NCBI GenBank assembly: GCA_016290715.1
Contig: JAEEUY010000233.1
Span: 1 to 37,292 of the forward strand
Reading direction: 5' to 3'
DNA length: 37,292 nt
Source of the DNA: Bacteroidales bacterium
GTDB lineage: Bacteria > Bacteroidota > Bacteroidia > Bacteroidales > WCHB1-69
Positions 17,058 to 24,640 of this stretch are shown in pieces. The translations under genes were made by a program, and so were the position numbers. Below the pieces are notes generated by a model. That model worked only from the letters and a program-made list of their open reading frames with translations. It made no database searches and was not told the DNA's origin. Each line of letters begins with the position of its first letter. Position 1 is the first letter of the stretch.

Positions 17058-17696
17058 TTAATAGATAGTAACCAACATTTTGGCAATCAGGAAAATTCCC
17101 AAACCGCAAAAAACAAGTCCGACAATGCGGTTGATGAGGTAGGCAATATTGGGTGTGATGGCATTTTTGATTTTCCCGGCAAAATAACTTTTTAAACAGT
17201 CAATGGAAAAAACGGTTCCTAAAATTGTTAGAAAAAACAGGATTTGGTATTGGAGTACCGAACCGCTGTAGGGAGTGATGCCAATCCATAAGATCCAAAT
17301 AAAGGGATTGGTGAAATTGAAAATAAAACCTTTGGCAAAATGGGACAGGAAATGGTTCTTTTTTTCTGTTTTTCCCAAGACCTCCCGCTGGTGTTTTTCC
17401 CCCAACTTGGGTTTTTTGTTGAAAAAACTGACAATGCCATAGATGATGAGGATACTTCCTCCAATGATGCTGCATACAAGACGTGCGATTTCATTTTGCA
17501 TAACATTAGCCAACCCCCAGATGCATAGGGAAATAAGCAAAAAATCACTGAAGGCGATTCCTAAGGCAAATTGCATTCCTGATTTAAATCCTTTTTCCAA
17601 GCTGGTTTGTATGATACCGAAAAAGGCAGCGCCGGGAGTGATGGAGATGGCGAGTGCGATAGGCAGGGCGGTAAGTATGGTGGATAGTATGCTCAT
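17058..17696 (-). CDS. LysE/RhtB-family amino-acid exporter
   Basis: The 212-residue polytopic protein has about six hydrophobic segments and the family's N-terminal pattern (ALPIALAISITPGAAFFGII, the usual PGP-like loop here PGA), then GFKSGMQFALGIAFSDFLLI and FNFTNPFIWILWIG. LysE/RhtB proteins export amino acids across the inner membrane; the substrate cannot be told from sequence. Its start codon overlaps the stop of the preceding outer-membrane protein gene by one base (TAATG), which indicates translational coupling. It converges on the T9SS cargo gene with only 35 bases between the two stops, and I see no clear hairpin terminator there. Confidence 0.88.
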   Translation of the reverse strand: MSILSTILTALPIALAISITPGAAFFGIIQTSLEKGFKSGMQFALGIAFSDFLLISLCIWGLANVMQNEIARLVCSIIGGSILIIYGIVSFFNKKPKLGEKHQREVLGKTEKKNHFLSHFAKGFIFNFTNPFIWILWIGITPYSGSVLQYQILFFLTILGTVFSIDCLKSYFAGKIKNAITPNIAYLINRIVGLVFCGLGIFLIAKMLVTIY

Positions 17697-18454
17697 TATT
17701 CGTAATTTCCCTTTCTTTTTCCAAAATTATAAGCAATGTAGGCGCATAGGAACCATGACTTTTTTTTGTTGTAGGCCATTTGTTGCACAGGAGGGAAAAC
17801 CATATCGAAAGTGCCTCCAATTTCCAATGCGTGCATTGTGTACTCATCTTTGCTGAAATCAAAGTTGAGCCCTGTCTTCAGATAGAATCCAGGATGTAAG
17901 GTGGTTTTGCCGATCCCTTGAAAAAAGTTGGACCGGCTGATAATATCGTCAATATTGTGCTTTTCAGGGTCGTAGCGTTCAGATACTTTGCCAATCACTT
18001 CTCCAGCTGCGGAGTACTGGGCGATGTACACATAAATGGGAAGTGCAATGCCTAACGCGAACCCGCCGGATAATGTGTATCTGATGCGAACGCCTCCCCA
18101 GTAAGGCTTCTGATGAATGGTGCGCTGGTATCCGTAGCCTCCACGCAGCATGAATAAATCACACATTTTCCCGTATGTGAAAGGACGCGTACTCTCAAAA
18201 TAGGGATTCCTTCCCAAAACCGCCTTGTGGTGGATGTTATACCAAAAGTCGATTTCCCAGAAATGTTTGTCATAATAATTCGGAGTTCGCCCTTGTTGGA
18301 AGCCCATACCAAAACCATTGGTGTTGAGAAAAATGTCTATATTCCACTCTTTAACAATGACCTTAGTCCATTCTACTTCACCAACATCTTGTGAATGAGC
18401 AAAAAACGGCAATAACATTAAAAATACGTATAGAAACGCTTTTTTATGAATCAT
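17696..18454 (-). CDS. Secreted, probably outer-membrane beta-barrel protein of unknown function
   Basis: I do not recognise a named family. The 252-residue protein has a signal peptide (KKAFLYVFLMLLPFFAHS before Gln22). The mature part is rich in Tyr, Phe, Trp and Gly with alternating hydrophobic stretches such as YWGGVRIRYTLSGGFALGIA and FYLKTGLNFDFS, and ends with SWFLCAYIAYNFGKRKGNYE. That composition suggests a small 8- to 12-strand outer-membrane barrel. It lies 20 bases after a 48-residue lipoprotein gene and overlaps the start of the LysE-type gene by one base, so the three probably form one operon. A role together with the exporter is possible but nothing in the sequence proves it. 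Confidence 0.75.
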   Translation of the reverse strand: MIHKKAFLYVFLMLLPFFAHSQDVGEVEWTKVIVKEWNIDIFLNTNGFGMGFQQGRTPNYYDKHFWEIDFWYNIHHKAVLGRNPYFESTRPFTYGKMCDLFMLRGGYGYQRTIHQKPYWGGVRIRYTLSGGFALGIALPIYVYIAQYSAAGEVIGKVSERYDPEKHNIDDIISRSNFFQGIGKTTLHPGFYLKTGLNFDFSKDEYTMHALEIGGTFDMVFPPVQQMAYNKKKSWFLCAYIAYNFGKRKGNYE

Positions 18455-18474
18455 GCCAAAAGGAAAGAATTTTT

Positions 18475-18621
18475 TTATAATTCAGCTAAATTATCGTCTG
18501 CTATGGGTGCTGCCACTTCAGTGTAATGACCATAGGCGGGACATTTTTCTCTGGTAGCACAAGAACTTACGATAATAAAAAGTGCAAATATTAAACTAAT
18601 TAAAAGAAATGTACGTTTCAT
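18475..18621 (-). CDS. Small 48-residue lipoprotein
   Basis: This short gene begins at ATG 18619-18621 and ends with TAA at 18475-18477. The product has a basic start (MKRTF), a hydrophobic core (LLISLIFALFII) and lipobox VSSC with Cys21, leaving only 28 mature residues beginning CATREKCPAYGHYTE. Short lipoproteins with a CPAYG segment are, as far as I recall, seen elsewhere in Bacteroidota, without known function. Support for a real gene: a complete lipoprotein signal, a TAnnTTTG box 24 bases before the ATG, and a gap of 20 bases to the downstream outer-membrane protein gene. Confidence 0.75.
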   Translation of the reverse strand: MKRTFLLISLIFALFIIVSSCATREKCPAYGHYTEVAAPIADDNLAEL

Positions 18622-18645
18622 AATAGGTCAATTTTTTTTGGTCGG

Positions 18646-18653
18646 CAAAAATA
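18646..18653 (-). promoter_or_regulatory. Putative -7 promoter box (TATTTTTG) for the small lipoprotein operon
   Basis: The minus strand reads TATTTTTG, 24 bases before the ATG of the 48-residue lipoprotein. There is no TTG at the usual -33 distance. It forms a divergent pair with the box at 18673-18680. Confidence 0.5.
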
Positions 18654-18672
18654 ATTAAAATATAATTAAGTT

Positions 18673-18680
18673 TATATTTG
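18673..18680 (+). promoter_or_regulatory. Putative -7 promoter box (TATATTTG) for the Omp85-like gene
   Basis: TATATTTG matches TAnnTTTG and lies 30 bases before the proposed TTG start at 18711. This distance is like that of other boxes in the window and supports that start. Confidence 0.45.
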
Positions 18681-18710
18681 ATGGATGATAATTTTTGAAA
18701 TTCTTGTTTT

Positions 18711-20273
18711 TTGAAAATTAAAACGTTTTTTTGTGGGGTTTTATTGTCTTTTTTGTTGTCTTCTTCCTTGTTGATGGCACAGAAAAAGAATGTGTTTTCA
18801 CCCAAGGATGTCCTTCCCAAAAAAGAGTATTACATTGCAATTCCCGACTCGCTTTGGCCGATGATGGAACAAATCTCCGTGCATCGTTCCATCAAAAAAA
18901 GGTTGATTCCAGTAGATCAATACGGTTTGATTGCAGAAAGGATAGTTACCTGTTTGGAAAATAATGGATATCCATTTGCCGAAGTATCGCTGGTGCCACA
19001 TTATGGAAGCGATGATACTATTGCATCTTTGCAAATAGTTAAAAATAAGTATATTACATTTGACTCTGTGGTCGTGAAAGGGGATGTGAAGTTGAGGAAC
19101 GCCTTTTTATTGCCTTTTTTGGATTGGCATCCGCATAAAAAATATGATGAAAGGGTGGCAGCCCAAATATCATCTCGTACTCATTCGCTTGCTTTTGCAA
19201 CGGAAACCTCTCCGGCTGGAATAGAGTTCGTCGGAGACAAAGCTTATTTGTACTTGTTCCTACAACGTCAAAAAGTAAACCAGTTTGATGCCTATTTGGG
19301 CTTGGTGCCGGTTAGCGAGAAAACAGGCAAAACAATGATTACGGGAGAGGTGAATTTGCATTTGCAGAATATTTTTGCCATCGGCGAAACATTTGATTTG
19401 CAATGGAAAGCGCCAGCGCGTTATTCTCAGTATCTCTTCTTGCAAGCCGATTTTCCATATCTTTTCCGGTTGCCATTGGGTGTGAAAGGCACTTTTTTGT
19501 TGGATAAAAAAGATACCAATTATTTGAATGTGAATTATTTACTTGCACTGAAGTACTCTTTCAACGGAACGAATTATTTGCAAGTCTATTTCGATCAACT
19601 CAATTCAAGGGTCTTATCCTCCTCTTTGAATCATCAATTGCCCCAAGATTCATTATTGGGCAATTATCGTCAGTCTATGTATGGTATTGAATTGGTTTAT
19701 AGGAAATTGGATAATTTCATACAACCTCGGAAAGGCTTCTCCTTATTGTTTAATCTGAGCGCAGGACAGCGTAAAATGGTTTCAAATACAATTGAAAATG
19801 AGTCTGTTTATGCGGATGTACCATTGCAGCAAATATCTTATCGGGCGATGTCCGATATTTGGGGTTACTTTGCATGGGGAAAACGGTGGGGGGCTGTCTT
19901 TCGGTTGAATGGGGCGTGGCGTAGTGGGCGAGCCGCTCTTTTTAATGAACTTTTGAAATTCGGCGGTGCCACCACTTTGCAAGGGTTTGACGAATTGTCG
20001 CTTTCCGCTTCAGCTTATGCGCTGGCAATGGCGGAACTCCGTTTTTGGTATGCCCAATATTCGTATATCAATGTTTTTATGAATGGGGCTTGGTATGAGC
20101 GGAAAATGACCCAATCTTATTTTGCTGATTTCCCGTTTGGTTTTGGCTTGGGTATCACATTGTACACCAAAGCCGGTATTTTTTACCTGAATTATGCCTT
20201 GGGACAACAGAAAAACAGCCCGCTCTCTTTTAAAACGGGGAAAATTCACTTTGGAATGAAAGTGCAGTTCTAA
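18711..20273 (+). CDS. Short Omp85-superfamily (BamA/TamA-like) outer-membrane protein
   Basis: The 520-residue protein looks like a reduced Omp85 member, the superfamily that folds or transports proteins at the outer membrane. After a signal peptide (FFCGVLLSFLLSSSLLMA before Gln) come one or two POTRA-like segments at about 70-180 (ERIVTCLENNGYPFAEVSL and ITFDSVVVKGDVKLRNAF), then a barrel. The segment FGGATTLQGF resembles the conserved GG...RGF loop motif of the family, with Gln in place of the usual Arg. The sequence ends in Phe, as barrels do. The only start that keeps the signal peptide intact is TTG at 18711; a stop lies 15 bases upstream in frame and the first ATG is inside the signal peptide. 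Its last 4 bases overlap the convergent thioesterase gene. Its substrate is unknown. Confidence 0.8.
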   Translation: MKIKTFFCGVLLSFLLSSSLLMAQKKNVFSPKDVLPKKEYYIAIPDSLWPMMEQISVHRSIKKRLIPVDQYGLIAERIVTCLENNGYPFAEVSLVPHYGSDDTIASLQIVKNKYITFDSVVVKGDVKLRNAFLLPFLDWHPHKKYDERVAAQISSRTHSLAFATETSPAGIEFVGDKAYLYLFLQRQKVNQFDAYLGLVPVSEKTGKTMITGEVNLHLQNIFAIGETFDLQWKAPARYSQYLFLQADFPYLFRLPLGVKGTFLLDKKDTNYLNVNYLLALKYSFNGTNYLQVYFDQLNSRVLSSSLNHQLPQDSLLGNYRQSMYGIELVYRKLDNFIQPRKGFSLLFNLSAGQRKMVSNTIENESVYADVPLQQISYRAMSDIWGYFAWGKRWGAVFRLNGAWRSGRAALFNELLKFGGATTLQGFDELSLSASAYALAMAELRFWYAQYSYINVFMNGAWYERKMTQSYFADFPFGFGLGITLYTKAGIFYLNYALGQQKNSPLSFKTGKIHFGMKVQF

Positions 20274-21028
20274 TTTTTCCTGCCCCAAGTTGTACGGAGT
20301 TTGCAGATCTCTTTCAGTGTATCCGTATTGTAAATAAGTGAGCAATGTTCTGTCTCTGTTTCCTTATGCGTGTAAATGGCATACCGGTCTCCGATTCTGG
20401 CTTGTTGGGTATAATTGATAATCAGCCCTTTTAAATCATGGCTATTGATGAAATCTATCGGATAGCTATCCAATAGCCATCGTGAATAAGCAGTGTTATT
20501 GACGTGTTGGTTGTAATCCAAATCGGAATATAGTACTGGGTGAATAGGGGCTTGCCAATCTTGGGGAAGGGTGATTTTAGGAATTTTAAGATTCATCTCT
20601 ACGCGGTCATCATCCACCAGATTCGACGTGAGCTTTTCATTCATAACATCTTGTAGGCTATGAGTGGCAAATTTCTCGCTATCGAGAATGGTCCACAAAG
20701 TGTGGGCTTGGATAAGCAGCTCCCCATTGTTGTCAGTAATTCTGAAATTACGGGGCTGGATGACATTTATGGGAGGATTGGCCCATGTCGTAATTGTAAT
20801 TCTGTCGTATTTTTTGGGCATACGAAAAATTTGCAAGCCAAACCGATAGATAACCCAGAAAAAGTTTTGTTGATGCAATTCCTTCCAACCCATTTGAAAA
20901 CTATCCACGTGCTCATCTGCAACAGTCTGCATGCATCCCATAAGGGGTTGTATTTGCATTTTGAAATTATTATCAATCAAATGTGATTGAATATCAAATT
21001 GTTTTGAGAAATAATGGTTGGAATTCAT
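20270..21028 (-). CDS. Acyl-ACP thioesterase (FatA/FatB-type double hot-dog)
   Basis: The 252-residue protein matches the bacterial acyl-[acyl-carrier-protein] thioesterase family, which releases free fatty acids from ACP in the cytoplasm. It has two hot-dog halves: the first around 10-130 (FKMQIQPLMGCMQTVADEH), the second around 165-252 with the family segment DLDYNQHVNNTAYSRWL, in which Asn173 and His175 correspond to the catalytic region. The final segment has LRTTWGRKN. A promoter box lies 21 bases upstream. The 3' end overlaps the Omp85-like gene by 4 bases in convergent orientation, so each transcript must end inside the other gene. The chain-length preference cannot be read from sequence. 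Confidence 0.88.
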   Translation of the reverse strand: MNSNHYFSKQFDIQSHLIDNNFKMQIQPLMGCMQTVADEHVDSFQMGWKELHQQNFFWVIYRFGLQIFRMPKKYDRITITTWANPPINVIQPRNFRITDNNGELLIQAHTLWTILDSEKFATHSLQDVMNEKLTSNLVDDDRVEMNLKIPKITLPQDWQAPIHPVLYSDLDYNQHVNNTAYSRWLLDSYPIDFINSHDLKGLIINYTQQARIGDRYAIYTHKETETEHCSLIYNTDTLKEICKLRTTWGRKN

Positions 21029-21049
21029 ACATCTTTGTTTTTAATTTTG

Positions 21050-21057
21050 CAAAAATA
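21050..21057 (-). promoter_or_regulatory. Putative -7 promoter box (TATTTTTG) for the thioesterase gene
   Basis: The minus strand reads TATTTTTG, 21 bases before the ATG at 21028. No -33 TTG is evident. The divergent partner box is at 21099-21106. Confidence 0.5.
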
Positions 21058-21098
21058 CATTTTTATTGATAGTCGGCAGTTAATTCCGTAAAAATAAG

Positions 21099-21106
21099 TA
21101 ATTTTG
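21099..21106 (+). promoter_or_regulatory. Putative -7 promoter box (TAATTTTG) for hflX and its followers
   Basis: TAATTTTG matches TAnnTTTG, 28 bases before the hflX ATG. I see no TTG element at the expected -33 position. Confidence 0.5.
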
Positions 21107-21134
21107 CACTCGCTAACTTTTAGACAGAAAAAGG

Positions 21135-22331
21135 ATGAAAAATAATCAATTGGCTGCTGATGTTATTGAAGAACAGGCTGTATTAGTGGGTGTTGCAACG
21201 CCAAATTGTCCTTTGGAAAAGGTAACGGAATATTTGGATGAGTTGGCATTCTTGTTGGAAACAGCCGGCGGCATTGCCCAAAAAAAGTTTGTTCAGAATT
21301 TGCCGTATCCTGACCCTAAAACCTATTTGGGAAGTGGCAAGTTGGTAGAGGTGGCCGATTACATCAAAGAGCATAAGATTGATCTGGCTGTCTTTGATGA
21401 CGAGCTGTCTCCTTCGCAAATTCGGAATGTGGAGTCGGTGTTGATGTGTAAAGTATTGGACAGAACACATCTGATATTGGATATTTTTTCCAAGCGGGCA
21501 CAAACCGCACACGCGAAAGTTCAAGTGGAATTAGCACAGTATCAATATCTTCTACCTCGACTGACGGGTATGTGGGGACACTTGCAGAAGCAGAGGGGGG
21601 GAATCGGAATGCGTGGCCCTGGTGAAAAAGAGATAGAAACAGACAGGCGTATTATTCGCGATAGAATCTCTCTCTTGAAGCGCAAATTAATGGATATTGA
21701 CCGTCAGAAATCCACCCAGCGGGGAAATCGCGAGCAGTACGTTCGGGTGGCGCTGGTGGGTTATACCAATGTGGGGAAATCCACTTTGATGAATCTCATT
21801 AGCAAATCAAATGTGTTTGCCGAAAATAAGCTGTTCGCCACTTTGGATACAACGGTTAGAAAGGTTGTGATTGATAATCTTCCCTTTTTACTCTCTGATA
21901 CAGTGGGCTTTATTCGGAAACTGCCCCATAGTTTGGTTGAATCTTTTAAATCCACTTTGGATGAGATTCGCGAAACTGACCTGATTCTGCACGTGGTTGA
22001 TATTAGTCATCCCGATTTTGAAGAACAAATAACGATTGTCAATCAAACGTTAGAAGAAATAGGTGCCGGCAATAAGCCTGTAATTACCATCTTTAATAAG
22101 ATTGACAATTATACATGGGTGGAGAAAGCCCCTGATGATTTGACCCCCAAAACGAAAGAAAACATTACGCTTGAAGAACTTGAGCAGACATGGATGGCCA
22201 AAATAAATCATCAAACCGTGTTTATCTCTGCCAAAAAGAAAGAAAATATTGAAGAGTTGAAAACTGTTTTGTACGAAGAGATAAAAAAATTGCATATTCA
22301 GATTTATCCGTATAATAACTTTTTGTATTAG
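21135..22331 (+). CDS. hflX: GTPase HflX
   Basis: HflX is a cytoplasmic ribosome-binding GTPase that splits stalled or stress-inactivated 70S ribosomes. The 398-residue protein shows the N-terminal HflX domain (LPYPDPKTYLGSGKLVEV, then FDDELSPSQIRNVE and RTHLILDIFSKRAQT), the conserved linker RGGIGMRGPGEKEIETDRR, and the GTPase domain. In the GTPase domain G1 is GYTNVGKS at 209-216, G3 is DTVGF and G4 is NKID. Length and motif order are normal. It starts what appears to be a three-gene transcript: 17 bases separate it from the glutaminyl cyclase gene. A link between HflX and the followers is not evident. Confidence 0.95.
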   Translation: MKNNQLAADVIEEQAVLVGVATPNCPLEKVTEYLDELAFLLETAGGIAQKKFVQNLPYPDPKTYLGSGKLVEVADYIKEHKIDLAVFDDELSPSQIRNVESVLMCKVLDRTHLILDIFSKRAQTAHAKVQVELAQYQYLLPRLTGMWGHLQKQRGGIGMRGPGEKEIETDRRIIRDRISLLKRKLMDIDRQKSTQRGNREQYVRVALVGYTNVGKSTLMNLISKSNVFAENKLFATLDTTVRKVVIDNLPFLLSDTVGFIRKLPHSLVESFKSTLDEIRETDLILHVVDISHPDFEEQITIVNQTLEEIGAGNKPVITIFNKIDNYTWVEKAPDDLTPKTKENITLEELEQTWMAKINHQTVFISAKKKENIEELKTVLYEEIKKLHIQIYPYNNFLY

Positions 22332-22348
22332 AATTAATTAGTAAAATA

Positions 22349-23338
22349 ATGAGATATTCGAATTTATTTTTTGTCCTGTTTTTGGGGGTGAGTATGATGA
22401 GTTTGTCGATGTGCAAGAATAAACAATCAGACCAGATTGGGAAGTCGGAGGCAGTAACCGCACCCGATTATGACGCAGATTCGGCGTTTTACTTTGTAAA
22501 GTTGCAAACCGACTTTGGCCCTCGTGTACCCAACACGGCGGCGCACGATTCATGCGCAGATGCCCTAACGCAAGTTCTGTTACAATATTGTGATACCGTT
22601 ATAAATCAAATATATAGTGCCAAGGCTTATAACGGAACCACTTTGCATGGTAATAATATCGTGGGTGTCTTTAATCCCGAAAAAGAGAAGCGTATCCTTC
22701 TTTCTGCGCACTGGGATTCTCGTCATGTGGCCGACCACGATCCGGTGGAAGCCAATCGTAAACAACCGATCGATGGTGCTAACGATGGCGCAAGTGGAGT
22801 AGGGGTACTCCTTGAGTTAGCCCGCCAACTTGCCATGCACCGGCCGGAAGTGGGGGTGGATATCGTTTTGTTTGATTTGGAAGACTATGGGCCGGAAGAG
22901 GGATACAATGCCCCTGAAGGAGAGTGGTGGGGATTAGGTTCACAATATTGGGCTAACAATCCTCATGTCGCTGATTATAAGGCAAATTATGGCATACTCC
23001 TTGATATGGTCGGTGATCCGTCCGCCCGCTTCCGCTATGAGTATTCCTCCTATATCTATGCCAACGATGTGCAAAAATTGGTGTGGAGTGCGGCTTATAA
23101 ATTGGGTTTCTCTTCCACTTTTGTTACCAAACAATCGAATCCGATTATTGACGATCATACTTACATAAACACAATCGCTAAGATCCCTATGATTGATATC
23201 ATCCACCAGGAAGATGGCACTGGAACCGGTTTCCCTGCCACATGGCATACGTTGAATGATAATATCAGTCATATTGACAAAAATATGCTCGCCACAGTGG
23301 GTAAAACACTTCTTTATGTTATTTATAATGAAAAGTAG
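22349..23338 (+). CDS. Glutaminyl-peptide cyclotransferase-like lipoprotein (M28 fold)
   Basis: This 329-residue protein resembles bacterial glutaminyl cyclases, zinc enzymes of the M28 peptidase fold that turn N-terminal Gln into pyroglutamate. It has lipobox SLSMC (Cys22), so it should be anchored in the envelope. Visible are SAHWDSR (His121, Asp123), DGANDGASG (Asp146), LEDYG (Glu178, Asp179), the cyclase-type segment WWGLGSQYWANNPH, Asp219 (LLDMVG) and His300 (TWHTLND). GSQYW favours a cyclase over an M28 aminopeptidase. In Bacteroidota most signal peptidase I substrates expose Gln at their new N-terminus, and ten proteins in this window do, so a cyclase facing the periplasm makes sense. 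It is 17 bases after hflX and 3 bases before lysC. Confidence 0.88.
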   Translation: MRYSNLFFVLFLGVSMMSLSMCKNKQSDQIGKSEAVTAPDYDADSAFYFVKLQTDFGPRVPNTAAHDSCADALTQVLLQYCDTVINQIYSAKAYNGTTLHGNNIVGVFNPEKEKRILLSAHWDSRHVADHDPVEANRKQPIDGANDGASGVGVLLELARQLAMHRPEVGVDIVLFDLEDYGPEEGYNAPEGEWWGLGSQYWANNPHVADYKANYGILLDMVGDPSARFRYEYSSYIYANDVQKLVWSAAYKLGFSSTFVTKQSNPIIDDHTYINTIAKIPMIDIIHQEDGTGTGFPATWHTLNDNISHIDKNMLATVGKTLLYVIYNEK

Positions 23339-23341
23339 GTT

Positions 23342-24640
23342 ATGAATGCGAATTTTGATGATTTTCTGGTTTTTAAATTTGGCGGTGCTTCTGTAAAAGA
23401 TGCGGCTGGCGTTAAAAATCTGGCACATATTCTCCAAAAATATGCACATCAGCCATTGTTTGTGGTTATTTCGGCAATGGGAAAAACCACCAATGCCCTT
23501 GAGCGGATTTTGGATGCCTATTTTTATGGCAAAGAGGATATCCTACCACTTTTTGAGCAATTAAAGAATATGCATCTGTCTATCGCCCGCGAGCTGACCC
23601 CTGAAAATGAGAGAATTATTGCCAAGTTGGATGCAATTTTTAAAAAATTGGAAGAAAAATTAAGTGAACCGCATTCGGATAATTACGAGTTTGAGTATGA
23701 CCAAATTGTATCTTTTGGGGAAATATTATCCACTAAATTGATTTCCACTTACTTGAATATTATTGGAATTAGAAATCATTGGTTTGATGTCCGGGAATTG
23801 TTGCTGACGGATCGTACTTATATGGAAGCGAAAATCAAGTGGGAAGAGTCGGGCATTGTTTTGAAATCGGCAATGGCTGAAGTTCTGGAGAAGAAAGATG
23901 AAAAGTTGTTTATCACCCAAGGGTTCATTGCGGGTGCAGGAGATGGGATTTCTACGACTTTTGGGCGCGAAGGTTCTGACTATTCTGCTGCTATTATTGC
24001 TTATTTAATTGATGCAAAGAGTGTTACTATTTGGAAAGATGTCCCCGGTTTGTTGAATGCCGACCCTAAATTTTTCCCTGATGCGGTTAAATTAGATGAA
24101 ATATCTTACGAAGAAGCTATAGAGTTATCTTATTACGGAGCCACCATTATTCATCCAAAAACGCTTAAACCTCTTCAAAATAAGGGGATTCCGTTGAAAG
24201 TGAAGCCGTTTATGAGTCCAGATGAGCCTGGTTCTGTGATTACGGCCGTTAAACAAACGCATTTTATCCCCTCCTATATCTTCAAAAGAGATCAAATTCT
24301 GATTACGATTTTCCCCAAGGATTTTTCATTCATTTCGGTGGATAATCTCTCTGAAATTTTTGCCATTTTATCTCAGAATAGTGTGAAAATCAATTTAATG
24401 CAAAATTCGGCATTAAGTTTTTCAATTTGTACTGATAATAAGATTCATCGCATAGATAATGTTATTAAAATGTTGAACAATAACTATTTGGTCAAATATA
24501 ATGAAGCGATGGAATTGGTTACCATTCGGCATTATACTGAAGATATTGTAAAGAAAATGAAAGCGGGACGCAAGGTTTATGCGGAACAGCACTCCCGTAC
24601 TACAGTGCAGTTTGTGGTGAAAATGAGCGGAACTAATTAA
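23342..24640 (+). CDS. lysC: Aspartate kinase (monofunctional)
   Basis: Aspartokinase makes aspartyl phosphate, the first step towards lysine, threonine, methionine and diaminopimelate. The 432-residue protein has the amino-acid kinase motif VFKFGGASV at 10-18, ITQGFIAG, TTFGREGSDYSAAI, VPGLLNADPKFFPDA and the segment ELSYYGATIIHPKTL, all typical. The C-terminal 130 residues (ILITIFPKDFSFISVDNLSEIFAIL onwards, split here for length) are an ACT-type regulatory part, suggesting feedback control by an amino acid. There is no homoserine dehydrogenase domain, so it is not the ThrA type. It begins 3 bases after the cyclase gene, and its last 8 bases overlap the convergent glycoside hydrolase gene. 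Confidence 0.93.
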   Translation: MNANFDDFLVFKFGGASVKDAAGVKNLAHILQKYAHQPLFVVISAMGKTTNALERILDAYFYGKEDILPLFEQLKNMHLSIARELTPENERIIAKLDAIFKKLEEKLSEPHSDNYEFEYDQIVSFGEILSTKLISTYLNIIGIRNHWFDVRELLLTDRTYMEAKIKWEESGIVLKSAMAEVLEKKDEKLFITQGFIAGAGDGISTTFGREGSDYSAAIIAYLIDAKSVTIWKDVPGLLNADPKFFPDAVKLDEISYEEAIELSYYGATIIHPKTLKPLQNKGIPLKVKPFMSPDEPGSVITAVKQTHFIPSYIFKRDQILITIFPKDFSFISVDNLSEIFAILSQNSVKINLMQNSALSFSICTDNKIHRIDNVIKMLNNNYLVKYNEAMELVTIRHYTEDIVKKMKAGRKVYAEQHSRTTVQFVVKMSGTN

